A stretch of 64,000 bases of DNA. Source: Ostreococcus mediterraneus. Taxonomy: Eukaryota; Chlorophyta; Mamiellophyceae; Mamiellales; Bathycoccaceae. A program made the translations under genes and the position numbers. The notes under the pieces were generated by a model. That model saw only the letters and a program-made list of their open reading frames with translations. It was not told the origin of the DNA and searched no databases. Positions 9,837 through 20,025 of this stretch are shown here, piece after piece (within the stretch, counting starts at the first letter, position 1; the number at the start of each line of letters is the position of its first letter). The stretch spans positions 641,909-705,908 of the forward strand of contig WMKK01000009.1 in NCBI GenBank assembly GCA_012295225.1. The letters are read 5' to 3'.

Positions 9837-10236
9837 GAATTATAGATTTCCCGTAACCACCTATCGATCGTTCCATGGCGCACGCACGCACCGTCAGTCT
9901 CACGCTCGCGCGCGCACACACACACACACGTACACCGCGCGCATACGCGACGCCGCGCGCGCCCCAAAAGGCGCGATCAACGCCGAAAGCGCACCGAGTC
10001 CACGTTAGAATTCAGAATTCACAACTCAGAATTTCTAAGATTATCATTCGTCTTCGCCCGCGACGCCGACGATGATTGCGTTCGCGACGTACCTCTCGCG
10101 CGAAACGCACGGAACACACTCGTATACTTTCTCTCTCGGTGTCGTGAGCCCGCGAAGGGACGACGGCGACGCGTTCGGCGTGCGCGAGAATGACGACCAG
10201 ACACGTGGCATATTTTCACACGCTCGCCGCACATCG

Positions 10237-11343
10237 ATGCGCGCGCCGCCGCCGCCGCCGCGCGCGATTCCTCGCGTGATCGCGCGCGATGCGAACGAAC
10301 CGATCGCGACGGTGACGTGCGTCGCGCTGACGCGCGTGCCAGTGCGCGCGACGGCGGGGTTATTGGGGGATGTTCGCGCGCACGGGGCGTGGCCGAGCGC
10401 GTTGGCGCACGTGAAACGTGCGAGAAAAGCACCGGATGGCGCGCACACGATGATTTTACTCGCCGTGGCGCGCGGCGAGGGCGATGCGAAGGGTGAGATT
10501 GATGCGTTGGATGCTTTGGCGGGCGCGGTGCGAGCGCGGTGCGGGGATGGGACGGCGGATGACGCGGGGGCGTTTGCGTACGTCGAGGTGCCGGCGAGCG
10601 CTCCGTCGACGAAAGATGAGTGGGATGAGGCGAATGAGATGTGGCCGGTGAGTTTGGTGGTGGCGAATCCGCATGAGGTGATGCCGGTGCCGGCAGCGAC
10701 GGCGGAGGAGGAGGCGTACGCGGTGAGGTGGATGACGGCGGCGGTGAAGGCGGCGGCTGAGGCGACAACGACGTCGACGACGATTGGAAACTGTGCGATT
10801 ATCGTCGATCCGGCGAGTGGGGAAGAAATCGCGCGCGCAGTGGATGAGTCTGAGACGCATCCGTTGCGTCACGCGGCGTTGGCGGCGGTGGATTACGCGG
10901 CAAAGCGAGATGTTGCGACGTATCCAGAAACTGTCGGCGTGCAGGCGCAAATCGACGAGCGTCGTGCGGAGAAACTCGCGCGAGGCGTGGCTGTAGTTGC
11001 CGATGACGATGAAGACGACGTCAACGATGTAAAGAAGCGTAAGCGCGACGCGGGGACGAACGGGGCGACAGTGACCGAACTCATGGGTCGCCCGTATTTA
11101 TGCACTGGCTACGACGCTTTTCTCGCGCGAGAGCCGTGTGTGATGTGCGCCATGGCGCTCGTGCACTCGCGGTTGAAGCGCGTGTTCTTCGCCGCCCCGA
11201 ACGCAGAAACAGGGGCGTTGAGTGGCGACAGAGCGGGTGTTCGGCGACTACATAGCGTGCGGAGCTTGAATCATCATTATCAGGTGTTTTCTTACGACGT
11301 CGACGAAGACGGCTTACGCGCGATTGCCGATAGCACTCATTAG
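10237..11343 (+). CDS. ADAT3: ADAT3/Tad3, non-catalytic subunit of the tRNA wobble adenosine deaminase
   Basis: Partner of ADAT2 in the nuclear/cytosolic enzyme that converts A34 to inosine in tRNA anticodons. Seen: a deaminase fold in which the usual HAE is replaced by HPLRHAALAAVD, with no catalytic Glu (a hallmark of ADAT3), and the zinc motif EPCVMCAMAL. The C-terminus has LNHHYQVFSYDV, also typical. A Lys/Arg/Asp-rich insert (around residues 265-290) separates the two halves, as in other ADAT3 proteins. The frame begins at an ATG at 10072, adding 55 low-quality residues; I prefer 10237, just before the PPPPPRAIPRV segment. Confidence 0.88.
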   Translation: MRAPPPPPRAIPRVIARDANEPIATVTCVALTRVPVRATAGLLGDVRAHGAWPSALAHVKRARKAPDGAHTMILLAVARGEGDAKGEIDALDALAGAVRARCGDGTADDAGAFAYVEVPASAPSTKDEWDEANEMWPVSLVVANPHEVMPVPAATAEEEAYAVRWMTAAVKAAAEATTTSTTIGNCAIIVDPASGEEIARAVDESETHPLRHAALAAVDYAAKRDVATYPETVGVQAQIDERRAEKLARGVAVVADDDEDDVNDVKKRKRDAGTNGATVTELMGRPYLCTGYDAFLAREPCVMCAMALVHSRLKRVFFAAPNAETGALSGDRAGVRRLHSVRSLNHHYQVFSYDVDEDGLRAIADSTH

Positions 11344-11524
11344 CGGATAGCATACATTAGATGACAGTGTTGATAATAGTATGATTCACACTTTTAGATA
11401 GTTCTAGTAACTGAATGCAAAAATCAAAGCGGTATGACGGCGGTGGTAATTTCAAAAACATTTTAGTAGACGTCGCGCGGACGCCCGATGAAAGTTTCGC
11501 AAAAATAGCACCCTAAAGTACCGA

Positions 11525-13491
11525 TCACAAATCCGTGACGCAGCCTTGCGAAGCCGACGCGACGAGCTTGGTGTACTTGTACAGCGTGCCCGACGTCGCT
11601 TCCAACGGAGGCGCCTTCCAGGATGCGCGACGCTTCGCCCACTCCGCGTCGTCCACGCCAATCGCGTTCATCGTGCGCTTCTCCGCGTCGATTTCGATAA
11701 TGTCGCCATCCTTAATCAGACCAATTTCACCGCCAACTTGCGCCTCGGGCGTAACGTGGCCAATCACAAAACCGTGCGACCCACCAGAGAATCTTCCATC
11801 GGTGATGAGCGCGCAATCTTGACCAAGACCTGCGCCCATAATCGCCGACGTCGGCGTGAGCATCTCCGGCATCCCCGGACCACCCTTGGGGCCTTCGTAG
11901 CGAATGACAATGACGGAGCCCTTGAAAGATTCGGAATCCGCCGCCAAAGCCTCGAGCATTTCTTCTTCGCTGTCGTAGCACTTGGCAAAACCCTTGAAAT
12001 ACAAGCCTTCTTTGCCGGTAATCTTCGCCACGGAACCCTCCTTGGCGATGTTCCCATACAAGCATTGCAAGTGACCGGTTTTCTTAATCGGCGTGCTCAC
12101 TGGTAGAATGACCTGTTGACCTTCTTGCAAATCTGGGCACGAGGCGAGATTTTCAGCCAACGTCTTACCGGTGACGGTCATGCACGAGCCATCAATCATG
12201 CCCTCCTTCATGAGGTACTTCAACACCGCCGGGGTGCCGCCGACTTTGTGCACATCCTCCATGACGTACTTGCCAGACGGCTTCAAGTCGGCGATAAACG
12301 GCGTCTTGTCGGACACGGCTTGGAAATCATCGAGCGTAAGCGTGATACCCACAGAGTGCGCCATAGCGATCAAGTGAAGCACGGCGTTGGTGGACCCACC
12401 GAGGGCGATGACGGTGACCATGGCGTTTTCAAACGCGGCGCGCGTCATAATGTCTCTCGGCTTCAAGTCGATTTCGAGCATGTGCTTCATCGCGGCTCCA
12501 GCCAAGAAGCATTCATCCATCTTCAATGGATCTTCGGCAGGGATAGACGACGAGTATGGAAGCGTCATACCGAGCGCTTCGATGCAACTCGCCATAGTAT
12601 TGGCGGTGTACATGCCGCCGCACGCGCCGGCGCCCGGGCACGAGTTGCGCACAATGTCCTTGCGTTCGTCTTCAGAAATCTTGCCAGTGACGAATTGCCC
12701 GTACGACTGGAACGCAGACACGATGTCAAGCGTAGAACCGTCAACCTTGGACACACCAGGTCGAATGGTGCCACCATAAATCATCAAACCAGGACGGTTT
12801 AATCGCCCCATCGCCATAATCGTCCCCGGCATGTTCTTGTCGCACCCCGGAAGCGAAATGTTCCCGTCGTACCATTGACCACCCATGACGGTTTCAATAG
12901 AGTCCGCAATCAAATCACGCGATTGCAAAGAAAACGACATCCCGGGCGTGCCCATAGAAATGCCATCGGACACCCCCACGGTGTTGAATTGAAAGCTCAC
13001 CATGTCGGCGGCGCGCACGCCTTCGGCGACTTTCCCAGCCAAGTCCAACAAGTGCTTGTTACATGGATTCCCTTGCCACCACACCGAAGACACGCCGATT
13101 TGCGGTTTGTTCATATCCGCCTCGGTAAGACCGGTGGCGTAGAGCATAGCCTGTGACGACGACGACGACGACGACGACAACGACAACGATGTAAGTCTTT
13201 CCGCGCGCGCGCGCTTTATGACGCAAACAATCAATCAATCAATCACAAAACACCCCTCCGAGACGCCCACATCGCGCGCGATCGCGCGTCTCGCGCGCGT
13301 ACCTGCGACGCCCCCTGCGACTTGGGCTGCGTAATCTTCCGACTCCACTTATTCAACGCGTCATCCGGGCCTTCAGGCATGATCACCCCTGGTTGGTGGG
13401 CCGCCGTCACGCGCACCGAATGCGTGCGGTTTCGAGACTGCACCGCGCGCACGCGCGTCGGCGCGACGGCGAACGAGGCAGAGAGAGACAT
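11525..13491 (-). CDS. ILVD: Dihydroxyacid dehydratase, plastid, two exons
   Basis: Third common step of valine and isoleucine synthesis: dehydrates 2,3-dihydroxy acids, using an iron-sulfur cluster. Exons complement(13303..13491) and complement(11525..13150), joined in phase 0, give 604 residues; the join creates the conserved [18 protein letters not shown] run. The first ~30 residues ([16 protein letters not shown]...) look like a plastid transit peptide. Cluster-cysteine candidates: [17 protein letters not shown] and [16 protein letters not shown]. The C-terminal [19 protein letters not shown] is also typical. The ORF alone extends upstream of the acceptor into a Ser-rich run that is intron sequence. 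Confidence 0.96.
13151..13302 (-). other. Intron of the dihydroxyacid dehydratase gene
   Basis: 152 bp on the minus strand, donor GTACGCG, acceptor TCACAG, phase 0. It contains four tandem TGAT units (minus strand, around 13228-13244) and a (GTC)n run just before the acceptor. No CTGAC motif was seen. Confidence 0.88.
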
Positions 13492-13673
13492 TATTCGTGG
13501 AGTTCTCGACGGTACGCGAACGAGCGGGCGCGGACGCGGGCGTTCGAGCGTTGAGAAGTGCCGTTTTCCGTCGGGAGTTGGTTGAAACCCTCTTGAGGGA
13601 GGGTAACGAAGGAGTTCAACCGCGTTGAACCGCGCGAGCGCGAATGATGGGTGTGTGAACGTTGTTTCGTTGA

Positions 13674-15302
13674 TTACAACGCCGCGAGACGGCCAGTTAA
13701 ATAATCTACGCTTTGGGCCTCGTCGTCGTCGTCGTTTTCGTCGTTTTCGGACGCGAATGGAAACACGCGCGGCGACGACGGGAGCCGAGCGGTTAAGACG
13801 TCGACGCCTTCGTCGGTGCACACCATGGTGTGCTCGTACTGCGCGCTTCTCGAGCCATCGCGCGTGACCGCGGTCCAACCGTCTGGCCACGTGACGTCGC
13901 GCCATTCACCGAGATTAATCATTGGTTCGATCGTGAATGAGTGTCCGGGTTTCATTTTGTGCTCGGCTTTGTTGTTGGCGTAGTGTGGCACGCTCGGAGC
14001 GCAGTGGAAGAGTTCGTTAATGCCGTGACCGCAGTACGTTTTCACCACCGAACAGTTGTTCTTCGCGGCGTGAGTGCTGATGATGTTGCCTAAGTCTCGG
14101 TATCGCGTTCCGGGTTTGACTTGGTCGATGGCGAGCCATAAGCATTCGAGCGCGACTTTGAGCAAGTGCTTGGATTTGTCGTCGACGTCAGACGGCTTGC
14201 CGACGAGAACGGTTTCGTTCAAGTCGCCGTGGTAGCCGTAGATGTACGCCGTGACGTCAATATTGACGATATCGCCCTTGACTAACGGACGTGCGTCGGG
14301 TATACCGTGGCAAATCACTTCGTTTACGGAAATGCAGCACGATTTTGGAAAGGAATAGTAATTCAACGGCGACGGGTATCCGCCGTGCGCGGTGATGTAA
14401 TTGTGGCAGATTCGATCGAGTTCGTCCGGGATCACCCCTGGTCGAATCGCACGAACGACCGCATCAATCGCCCCGCGGGACACACGGCAACACTTGTGCA
14501 ATTGCGCCTTTTCGCTCGCCGTAAGCTCCTTGCAAATGCGTTGAAGTCTCGATTGCTCCTCTGAAATTGGCCGCGACGTCTCCGCGTAATCCGTGCGTAC
14601 GACATCTTCAGGCACGGGAAGTAATCCACGGAACCCCTCGGTGTGAGAAATTTTCGCCGGGCGCAAATCGCCTGTCCATGAATACTCTGGCATGGTTTCC
14701 GAGCGACCTTTACCTTTATTCGTGCAATACAACCACTGCGCGTCCTTGGTCGGTGCCTCGGGCGTACTCTTCGGCGCCATCGCCCACGCCGACGGTGCCG
14801 CCGGATCAATTACTCGTTCATCAATACGCACAACTCCTTTACTAAAACTCCCAATCCGTACGACGTTCGTCGAGCACGGTAAACCAACGCTGACTATCAA
14901 GGAAAACGCGTCCCCGCCCGTCGACGTCTCGCACGCCTCCGCGAACGCCACCACATCATCCTTCGGCAACCCGCATCCGATGGCGTCCTCCACATCCGCG
15001 GCGCACACAACCTTACACCGACCAGCGATCGCGCCGTATCGCTTCTCCTTGGGCGCGCCCGCGGCTTTGGACATTTTCAGCACCGCGCACAACGTCTTCG
15101 CCGCCGCGAGCGGGGCTTCAAAGAACACCGCCTTCTTCCCCTTCGATCCAGCCCCGCACGCGTCGAACACGGCATCATACAACGCACTGGCAATGTCTTC
15201 ATCCAATAACGCCCCGATAAACTCCTCCGCGATCGCCGTCGCGTCGACGATCGATTGCGCCACGACGTCAGCGCCAGTTTTCATGGTGACGGCGCCGAAC
15301 AA
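13674..15302 (-). CDS. MAP1A: Type-1 methionine aminopeptidase with a non-standard N-terminal domain
   Basis: Removes the initiator methionine from new cytosolic proteins. A 542-residue protein. From about residue 207 it follows eukaryotic MAP1A closely: EYSWTGDLRP, GGYPSPLNYYSFPKSCC, VNEVICHGIPDARPL, metal Asp pair in DVTAYIYGYHGDLNE, His in YCGHGINELFHCAP, Glu in FTIEPMI and Glu in SAQYEHT, ending in TARLPSSPRVFPF. The first ~180 residues are not the usual C6H2 zinc finger: they are a helical-looking domain with scattered cysteines and no CxxC series. The acidic C-terminus (NDENDDDDEAQ) is extra. It is tail-to-head with the dehydratase gene, 182 bp apart. Confidence 0.93.
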   Translation of the reverse strand: MFGAVTMKTGADVVAQSIVDATAIAEEFIGALLDEDIASALYDAVFDACGAGSKGKKAVFFEAPLAAAKTLCAVLKMSKAAGAPKEKRYGAIAGRCKVVCAADVEDAIGCGLPKDDVVAFAEACETSTGGDAFSLIVSVGLPCSTNVVRIGSFSKGVVRIDERVIDPAAPSAWAMAPKSTPEAPTKDAQWLYCTNKGKGRSETMPEYSWTGDLRPAKISHTEGFRGLLPVPEDVVRTDYAETSRPISEEQSRLQRICKELTASEKAQLHKCCRVSRGAIDAVVRAIRPGVIPDELDRICHNYITAHGGYPSPLNYYSFPKSCCISVNEVICHGIPDARPLVKGDIVNIDVTAYIYGYHGDLNETVLVGKPSDVDDKSKHLLKVALECLWLAIDQVKPGTRYRDLGNIISTHAAKNNCSVVKTYCGHGINELFHCAPSVPHYANNKAEHKMKPGHSFTIEPMINLGEWRDVTWPDGWTAVTRDGSRSAQYEHTMVCTDEGVDVLTARLPSSPRVFPFASENDENDDDDEAQSVDYLTGRLAAL

Positions 15303-15519
15303 TCACACACCACCGCGTCTACGTGCGCCCCGCACTTTCTCTCGCGCGCGCACGACGCGTAAAAAGGAACTTTCAAACGCGGTCTGTCGCCGTCGCCGCG
15401 CTCGCGCGTCTCGTCCGCGTCTCGTGCGTCGCGAAGTGCCGCGCAGCTCCCAAAAAGCGCATCTGGGACAGATAAGACGGCACGGCACATCCGTACCGTC
15501 ACACATCGCCGCACACGCG

Positions 15520-16302
15520 ATGCGCGGCGACGCGCGCGCGACTCAGCCACGCGTCACGCACGTCGTGCCACGTGCGCGCGCGCTCAGCGCGAGACAAGTC
15601 GCGGCGACGCGCGCGAGACGGTCGAATGAGTGCGCGCGGCGTCAGCAGCGTTTAAACGCCACGTCTGATTCAGACGCATTCACGGGCGCGGAGGTGTTCG
15701 TCGCGAGCGTTCCACTCGAAGGCTTTGAGGTGGCGAGTGAGTTTTTCTTTCCAGGCGGCGTGCCGAGTCAATTCGAACACCGCATGGTGCTCGTGCGCTA
15801 CGCGGGAGACGCGAGCACGACGCTGTATGACTTTCTTCCGGCGGACCCAAAGTCGCCAAAGACTGCGGCGACGCTGTTGAGCGGAGGGTCGGTGCGAGGC
15901 GTGGTGCGTTCGCGTCGTTTTCCAGGCTTACCGGGGCGTAAGACAAAGTTTGTAGCGAAAACGCGCAGTGGATTGGGGTTCGGGCGCGTCGGCGTCGAGA
16001 GCGCGATTTCGAGCTTTCACGAGCGCTTTGATACAAATTTACGTCTGCGTACGAATGATTGTCACACGCACGTGCGCGAGCTCACGCAGTGGTTGACGTG
16101 TGATTTCGGAGAGGTGATCGATGTGGATGATTTCGGGAACATGCGTGTGGTGCGTAAAAGCGGAGGCGCGCGCGAAGACGAAGACGACGAAGACGCGCAA
16201 ACGACATTTGAGTTGGAGCCGGCGTCTTCGAAGGGTGCAGAGAAAGTGAAGAAGAAATCCAGTGGCGGCGGCGAAAAGAAGAAAAAATCAGGGAAAAAGT
16301 AG
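15520..16302 (+). CDS. Conserved plastid-like protein, unknown function
   Basis: A 260-residue protein from the ATG at 15520. The N-terminus is Arg/Ala-rich and transit-like (around residues 1-50). The core from residue ~52 is well-formed: EVFVASVPLEGFEVASEFFF, GGVPSQFEHRMVLVRYAG, TTLYDFLPADPKSPKTAA and FHERFDTNLRLRTNDCHTHV. The C-terminus is acidic, then very Lys/Ser-rich. I believe similar proteins exist in land plants, but I cannot name the family. The open frame runs left to 14692, antisense to the aminopeptidase gene, and that part is not believed. Confidence 0.72.
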   Translation: MRGDARATQPRVTHVVPRARALSARQVAATRARRSNECARRQQRLNATSDSDAFTGAEVFVASVPLEGFEVASEFFFPGGVPSQFEHRMVLVRYAGDASTTLYDFLPADPKSPKTAATLLSGGSVRGVVRSRRFPGLPGRKTKFVAKTRSGLGFGRVGVESAISSFHERFDTNLRLRTNDCHTHVRELTQWLTCDFGEVIDVDDFGNMRVVRKSGGAREDEDDEDAQTTFELEPASSKGAEKVKKKSSGGGEKKKKSGKK

Positions 16303-16443
16303 CTCTCATCTCTGTGCTTGTGTTGTTTAGTCGCTCGACGGGCACGCATCCGTCCTTTGTTCTGTAAAAAAATCCATCGTTGTGTACAAGTCCAAAACCA
16401 AACCGCGCGCGTTCGTGTCCGCCACTCGTCGACGCGTGGTCAC

Positions 16444-17877
16444 ATGTCGAGTGAAATCCATCCACTCGGTGTGCGACCGAGTGGAAATGCTCTCACGTCG
16501 TTGCGTGAGGACGTCGAACGACGCGTGCGAACAAAAGAGCAAGGTTTGGGCGCGCTCGCCGCGCTCGGGGACACCCTTTTGCTTCGCGTGCTCGAGTCGT
16601 GCGCCCCGCGTACGCTCGCCGCGCTCGCGCAGACGTCCAAAGCGATGCGCGCGTTCGCGACGCATGCGGATGTATGGAAGGCGGCGGTGTTAGAGACGTT
16701 TGGTGGGAGATTTCGGTACGACGCGAGTTGGTTTGGGACCTTTGCGACGGCTGCCGAACGCGAGCGCCGCCGGGACGGCGACGACGTGCATGCGAGCAAA
16801 CGCGCGAAAGCGGAGCCAGCGATGGCGAGACCGAGAACGAGTGTATCAGCCGAGATATACAGCGACGCGTTGCATCAGCGGTACATGTGCGCGTCGATGG
16901 AGCTCGAGGCGGAGTGGTTAGAGGTGAGCACGGTGCCGGAAGAAACGAGCGGCGAACTCTCTGTGCGCGATTTTGTTGCCAAGTACGAAGCGCCAAACGT
17001 ACCGGTGGTGATTAGAGGCGCGGCAAAGGATTGGCGCGCCACGCAAACGTGGACTCGCGAGAGTTTGGTGGAGAAATTTGGAGATGTTGACTTTGTTGTG
17101 GGCGGGTACGACATGAAGCTGGATGATTTTTTCACATTAGATGCGTGCGAAGACGACGTACCGCTGTATTTATTCGATCCAAACTTTGGCGAAAAGGTTC
17201 CAGAGCTCGTGAGCGATTACGACGTGCCTGAGTATTTCGCCAAGGATGATTTGTTTTCTCTCATGGGCGCCGACAGGCCACATTATCGATGGCTCATCGT
17301 CGGCGCGGCAAGAAGTGGGAGTAGTTTTCATAAAGATCCAAACGCGACGAGCGCGTGGAATGCGGTGATAACTGGACGAAAAAAGTGGGTTATGTTTCCC
17401 CCGCACGTGAATCCGCCAGGTGTGCATCCGTCGGAGGATGGCGCGCACGTCGCGGCGCCGCTCTCTCTCGTCGAATGGTTCTCAAACTTTTACCAATATG
17501 CCTACGACGGTGACGTCAAACCGTTGGAATGTATTTGTGAACCAGGTGATATATTATTTGTGCCATCTGGTTGGTGGCACATGGCACTTAACTTGGAAGA
17601 GTGCGTTGCAATTACGCAAAATTTCGTCTCCAAGGCAAATTTGCGAAAAGTCATCGCCGTCCTCGACACCAAATGCGAAGCTTTACTCAGCGGCCTCGAC
17701 AAATCTCGCCGCGGTTCCTTGGGTGAACTCTTCAACGAGGCGCTAAAATCATCCCCAGACGATGAAGTTCAGTCGATTTTGACGGAGTATCAATCCAAAA
17801 AAGCCGCCAAAGCGAAACCATCGGCGCTCGGCGACGCATTCACCGCCGGCGCCTCCTTTTCCTTTTCGTTCGTGTAA
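16444..17877 (+). CDS. F-box and JmjC domain protein (JMJD6/JMJ21-like)
   Basis: A 477-residue protein starting at 16444. F-box-like segment at about residues 30-80 (LGDTLLLRVLESCAPRTLAA). JmjC domain from about 190: the HxD iron-binding pair in SFHKDPNATSAWN, then ITGRKKWVMFPP and the second His in PSGWWHMALNLEE. These residues chelate Fe(II); 2-oxoglutarate is the co-substrate in the family. F-box plus JmjC matches the JMJD6-related plant class JMJ21/JMJ22, which act as histone arginine demethylases or protein hydroxylases in the nucleus. Which activity this one has is not visible. The frame upstream of 16444 has no recognisable content. Confidence 0.9.
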   Translation: MSSEIHPLGVRPSGNALTSLREDVERRVRTKEQGLGALAALGDTLLLRVLESCAPRTLAALAQTSKAMRAFATHADVWKAAVLETFGGRFRYDASWFGTFATAAERERRRDGDDVHASKRAKAEPAMARPRTSVSAEIYSDALHQRYMCASMELEAEWLEVSTVPEETSGELSVRDFVAKYEAPNVPVVIRGAAKDWRATQTWTRESLVEKFGDVDFVVGGYDMKLDDFFTLDACEDDVPLYLFDPNFGEKVPELVSDYDVPEYFAKDDLFSLMGADRPHYRWLIVGAARSGSSFHKDPNATSAWNAVITGRKKWVMFPPHVNPPGVHPSEDGAHVAAPLSLVEWFSNFYQYAYDGDVKPLECICEPGDILFVPSGWWHMALNLEECVAITQNFVSKANLRKVIAVLDTKCEALLSGLDKSRRGSLGELFNEALKSSPDDEVQSILTEYQSKKAAKAKPSALGDAFTAGASFSFSFV

Positions 17878-18126
17878 CTCGTCGCACATCCCCTAGCACA
17901 TAGAGAAAACATTATCCAATGTTTCCTACCGGTACACACTTATTATTAGCATCTGTATCATCATTGTTAGCCATGTATTCATCATGCGCCGCGGTCGCGG
18001 ACAACGTCTGGATAAAGTTGGGAAAAGTGACGTCATCGCGTGTCACCGCCCCGCGTCACACCGCCGCGCGCGCTCACACGCACCCACGCTTGCGCCTCAC
18101 AACACGCGCACACCACCACACCAGTC

Positions 18127-19878
18127 ATGCACGCGTCGCCAACCGTGCGTTCTGCGCGCGTCCCGACGCGCGCGGCGCGAAAGAGCTCGCGGACGCTGGG
18201 ACACAACACCGTGCGCCCGCGTGCGGTTTCGTCCGCTCCAGACGCATCCGCGCCCGTCACGAGCGCGAACGGCGCGCGGGATTGGGATTTGCCGCGCGCT
18301 CCGTACGCCGCGGGTGCGCCGCCCGCGGCTGGGACGTGGGCGCCGACGAACCAGACGATTAAGGATTGGCGTTCGCTCTACCGCAACACGACGTTGAGCG
18401 TGGACGGAGACGGCGAAGGTTTTGTGATCCCGAAGACCAAGGTTAAAGGCGAGATTCCGAGCGAGTTGAAAGGCACGTTGTATCGCAACGGCCCGGGATT
18501 GCTCGAGATTTATGGGAAAAAGTTGAATCAGTTTTTCGACGGCGACGGCTTGGTGTGGACTGTGGATTTCGCGGGCGACGGCGCGGTGAAAATTAAGCAC
18601 AGATTTGTCGGCACGAAGGGATTTACTGAGGAACAAGCGGCACAGGCGATGATATATAAGGGCGCTTTCGCGATCGGGAACCCGAAGGGCGACGCGTTTT
18701 ACAATCCGTTTGATTTTGACGTGAAGAATGTGGCGAATACGGGTGTCGTGAATTGGGGCGGCGAGACGTACGCGTTGTGGGAAGGTGGGAAGCCGCACAA
18801 GATGAAGAGCGATGATTTGAAAACCGTCGGCGAGGTTGACGAAGTGCTCGGCACGAAGTTGCGCGTGCCGCAAATGGCGGCGCACTATAGAATTTGGGAG
18901 GGCGAAACCGAGGCGGACAAGCGTCTCATTGGTTTTTCAATCGAAAGCCAAGCGAGCTTTCCGGCAAACGTCAACCGCGCGGCGTTCTACGAGTGGGATG
19001 CTCAAGGCAAGCCCGCGGCTGTGCACAACTTTGATGTGCCGAATGCGACGTTTGGCTTTTTCCACGATTGTCTCGTGACCGAGAATTGGATGTTTCTCTT
19101 CCAAAATCCCACGAGCTTGAACCCCAAAAAGTTGTTGACAGAGTACATGTTTGCCAAGTGCGCTTTGGCGGAGACGATTTGTATGGTTGACGGTAAGAAA
19201 GCAGTGTTGCACTGTTTGCCGCGCACTGAAAAGGCGCGTAAGATTGGTCAAAAAGCTATCGAGTTGGACTCGCAGTTCTTCTTTCACCACATCAACGCGT
19301 TTGAGCGCGACAACGGCGAAATCGTCCTCGATTCCATGCCGTGGGTGTTCATGGACTTTAGTATGAACCTCGACGTTGTCAATCCGGCGTTTTTCAACGG
19401 TGGTTCGCGCGTGGAATACACGCGTTTCACCGTGAACCCCGAACGCGGCACGTGCAAGCAAACTTCATTGAACAACCGCGTCGGTGAATTCCCGACGATG
19501 AATAACAAATTCGTCGGTCGCCCGTACACGCACGCCTATACCGCGGGCACGATTGTCAAGGACGACGTCAAGTGGGGGCCGAACCAGTGCTTGGTGAAGC
19601 ACACGACTGACCCGAATGGTGAAGCTCCAGCGCAAGAGCAAGTGTGGTACTTTGGCGAGCGATGCTTTGTGCAAGAACCAATCTTCGCCGCGCGACCGGG
19701 ATCAATGGGCGAAGACGACGGTTGGGTTTTGCAAGTCGTCAACGACGCGGGCGATGAAACGTCTACCTTGCACATTTTTGACGCCAAGGACATCACCAAG
19801 GGTCCGGTGGCGAGTATTGTCATCGAAGGCGAGCACTTGCCGCCTGGTTTGCACGGCATGTGGTCGGCGGCGCAATAA
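18127..19878 (+). CDS. Carotenoid cleavage oxygenase (CCD/RPE65 family)
   Basis: An iron-dependent dioxygenase that cuts carotenoids or apocarotenoids. A 583-residue protein from 18127; the ATG at 18040 gives 29 further unconserved residues. The first ~50 residues are Arg/Ser/Ala-rich, like a plastid transit peptide. Seen: GTLYRNGPGLLEIYGKKLNQ, FDGDGLVWTVDF, iron-ligand His candidates in FGFFHDCLVTENWM, FFFHHINAFERD and the final LPPGLHGMW, and the FVQEPIFAARPGSMGEDDG block. Resemblance to apocarotenoid-15,15'-oxygenase-type enzymes is stronger than to NCED, but the substrate cannot be told from sequence alone. Confidence 0.92.
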   Translation: MHASPTVRSARVPTRAARKSSRTLGHNTVRPRAVSSAPDASAPVTSANGARDWDLPRAPYAAGAPPAAGTWAPTNQTIKDWRSLYRNTTLSVDGDGEGFVIPKTKVKGEIPSELKGTLYRNGPGLLEIYGKKLNQFFDGDGLVWTVDFAGDGAVKIKHRFVGTKGFTEEQAAQAMIYKGAFAIGNPKGDAFYNPFDFDVKNVANTGVVNWGGETYALWEGGKPHKMKSDDLKTVGEVDEVLGTKLRVPQMAAHYRIWEGETEADKRLIGFSIESQASFPANVNRAAFYEWDAQGKPAAVHNFDVPNATFGFFHDCLVTENWMFLFQNPTSLNPKKLLTEYMFAKCALAETICMVDGKKAVLHCLPRTEKARKIGQKAIELDSQFFFHHINAFERDNGEIVLDSMPWVFMDFSMNLDVVNPAFFNGGSRVEYTRFTVNPERGTCKQTSLNNRVGEFPTMNNKFVGRPYTHAYTAGTIVKDDVKWGPNQCLVKHTTDPNGEAPAQEQVWYFGERCFVQEPIFAARPGSMGEDDGWVLQVVNDAGDETSTLHIFDAKDITKGPVASIVIEGEHLPPGLHGMWSAAQ

Positions 19879-20025
19879 GCTTGTCGTTTCGAACACATGC
19901 CCAAGAAATAGCTCGACTGTAAATTAAAAGCCAGCAGTGTTTAATCATGATACTAAACGTTTTGAATTAAATGATGAGATGTTCATGGCGCGTTCTACTA
20001 CTGCTACAAGACGTAAATGGTTCCA

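Noticed and set aside
14692-15519. N-terminal part of the plus-strand frame over the aminopeptidase gene
   Set aside because: It is antisense to conserved MetAP coding sequence; the believable start is 15520.
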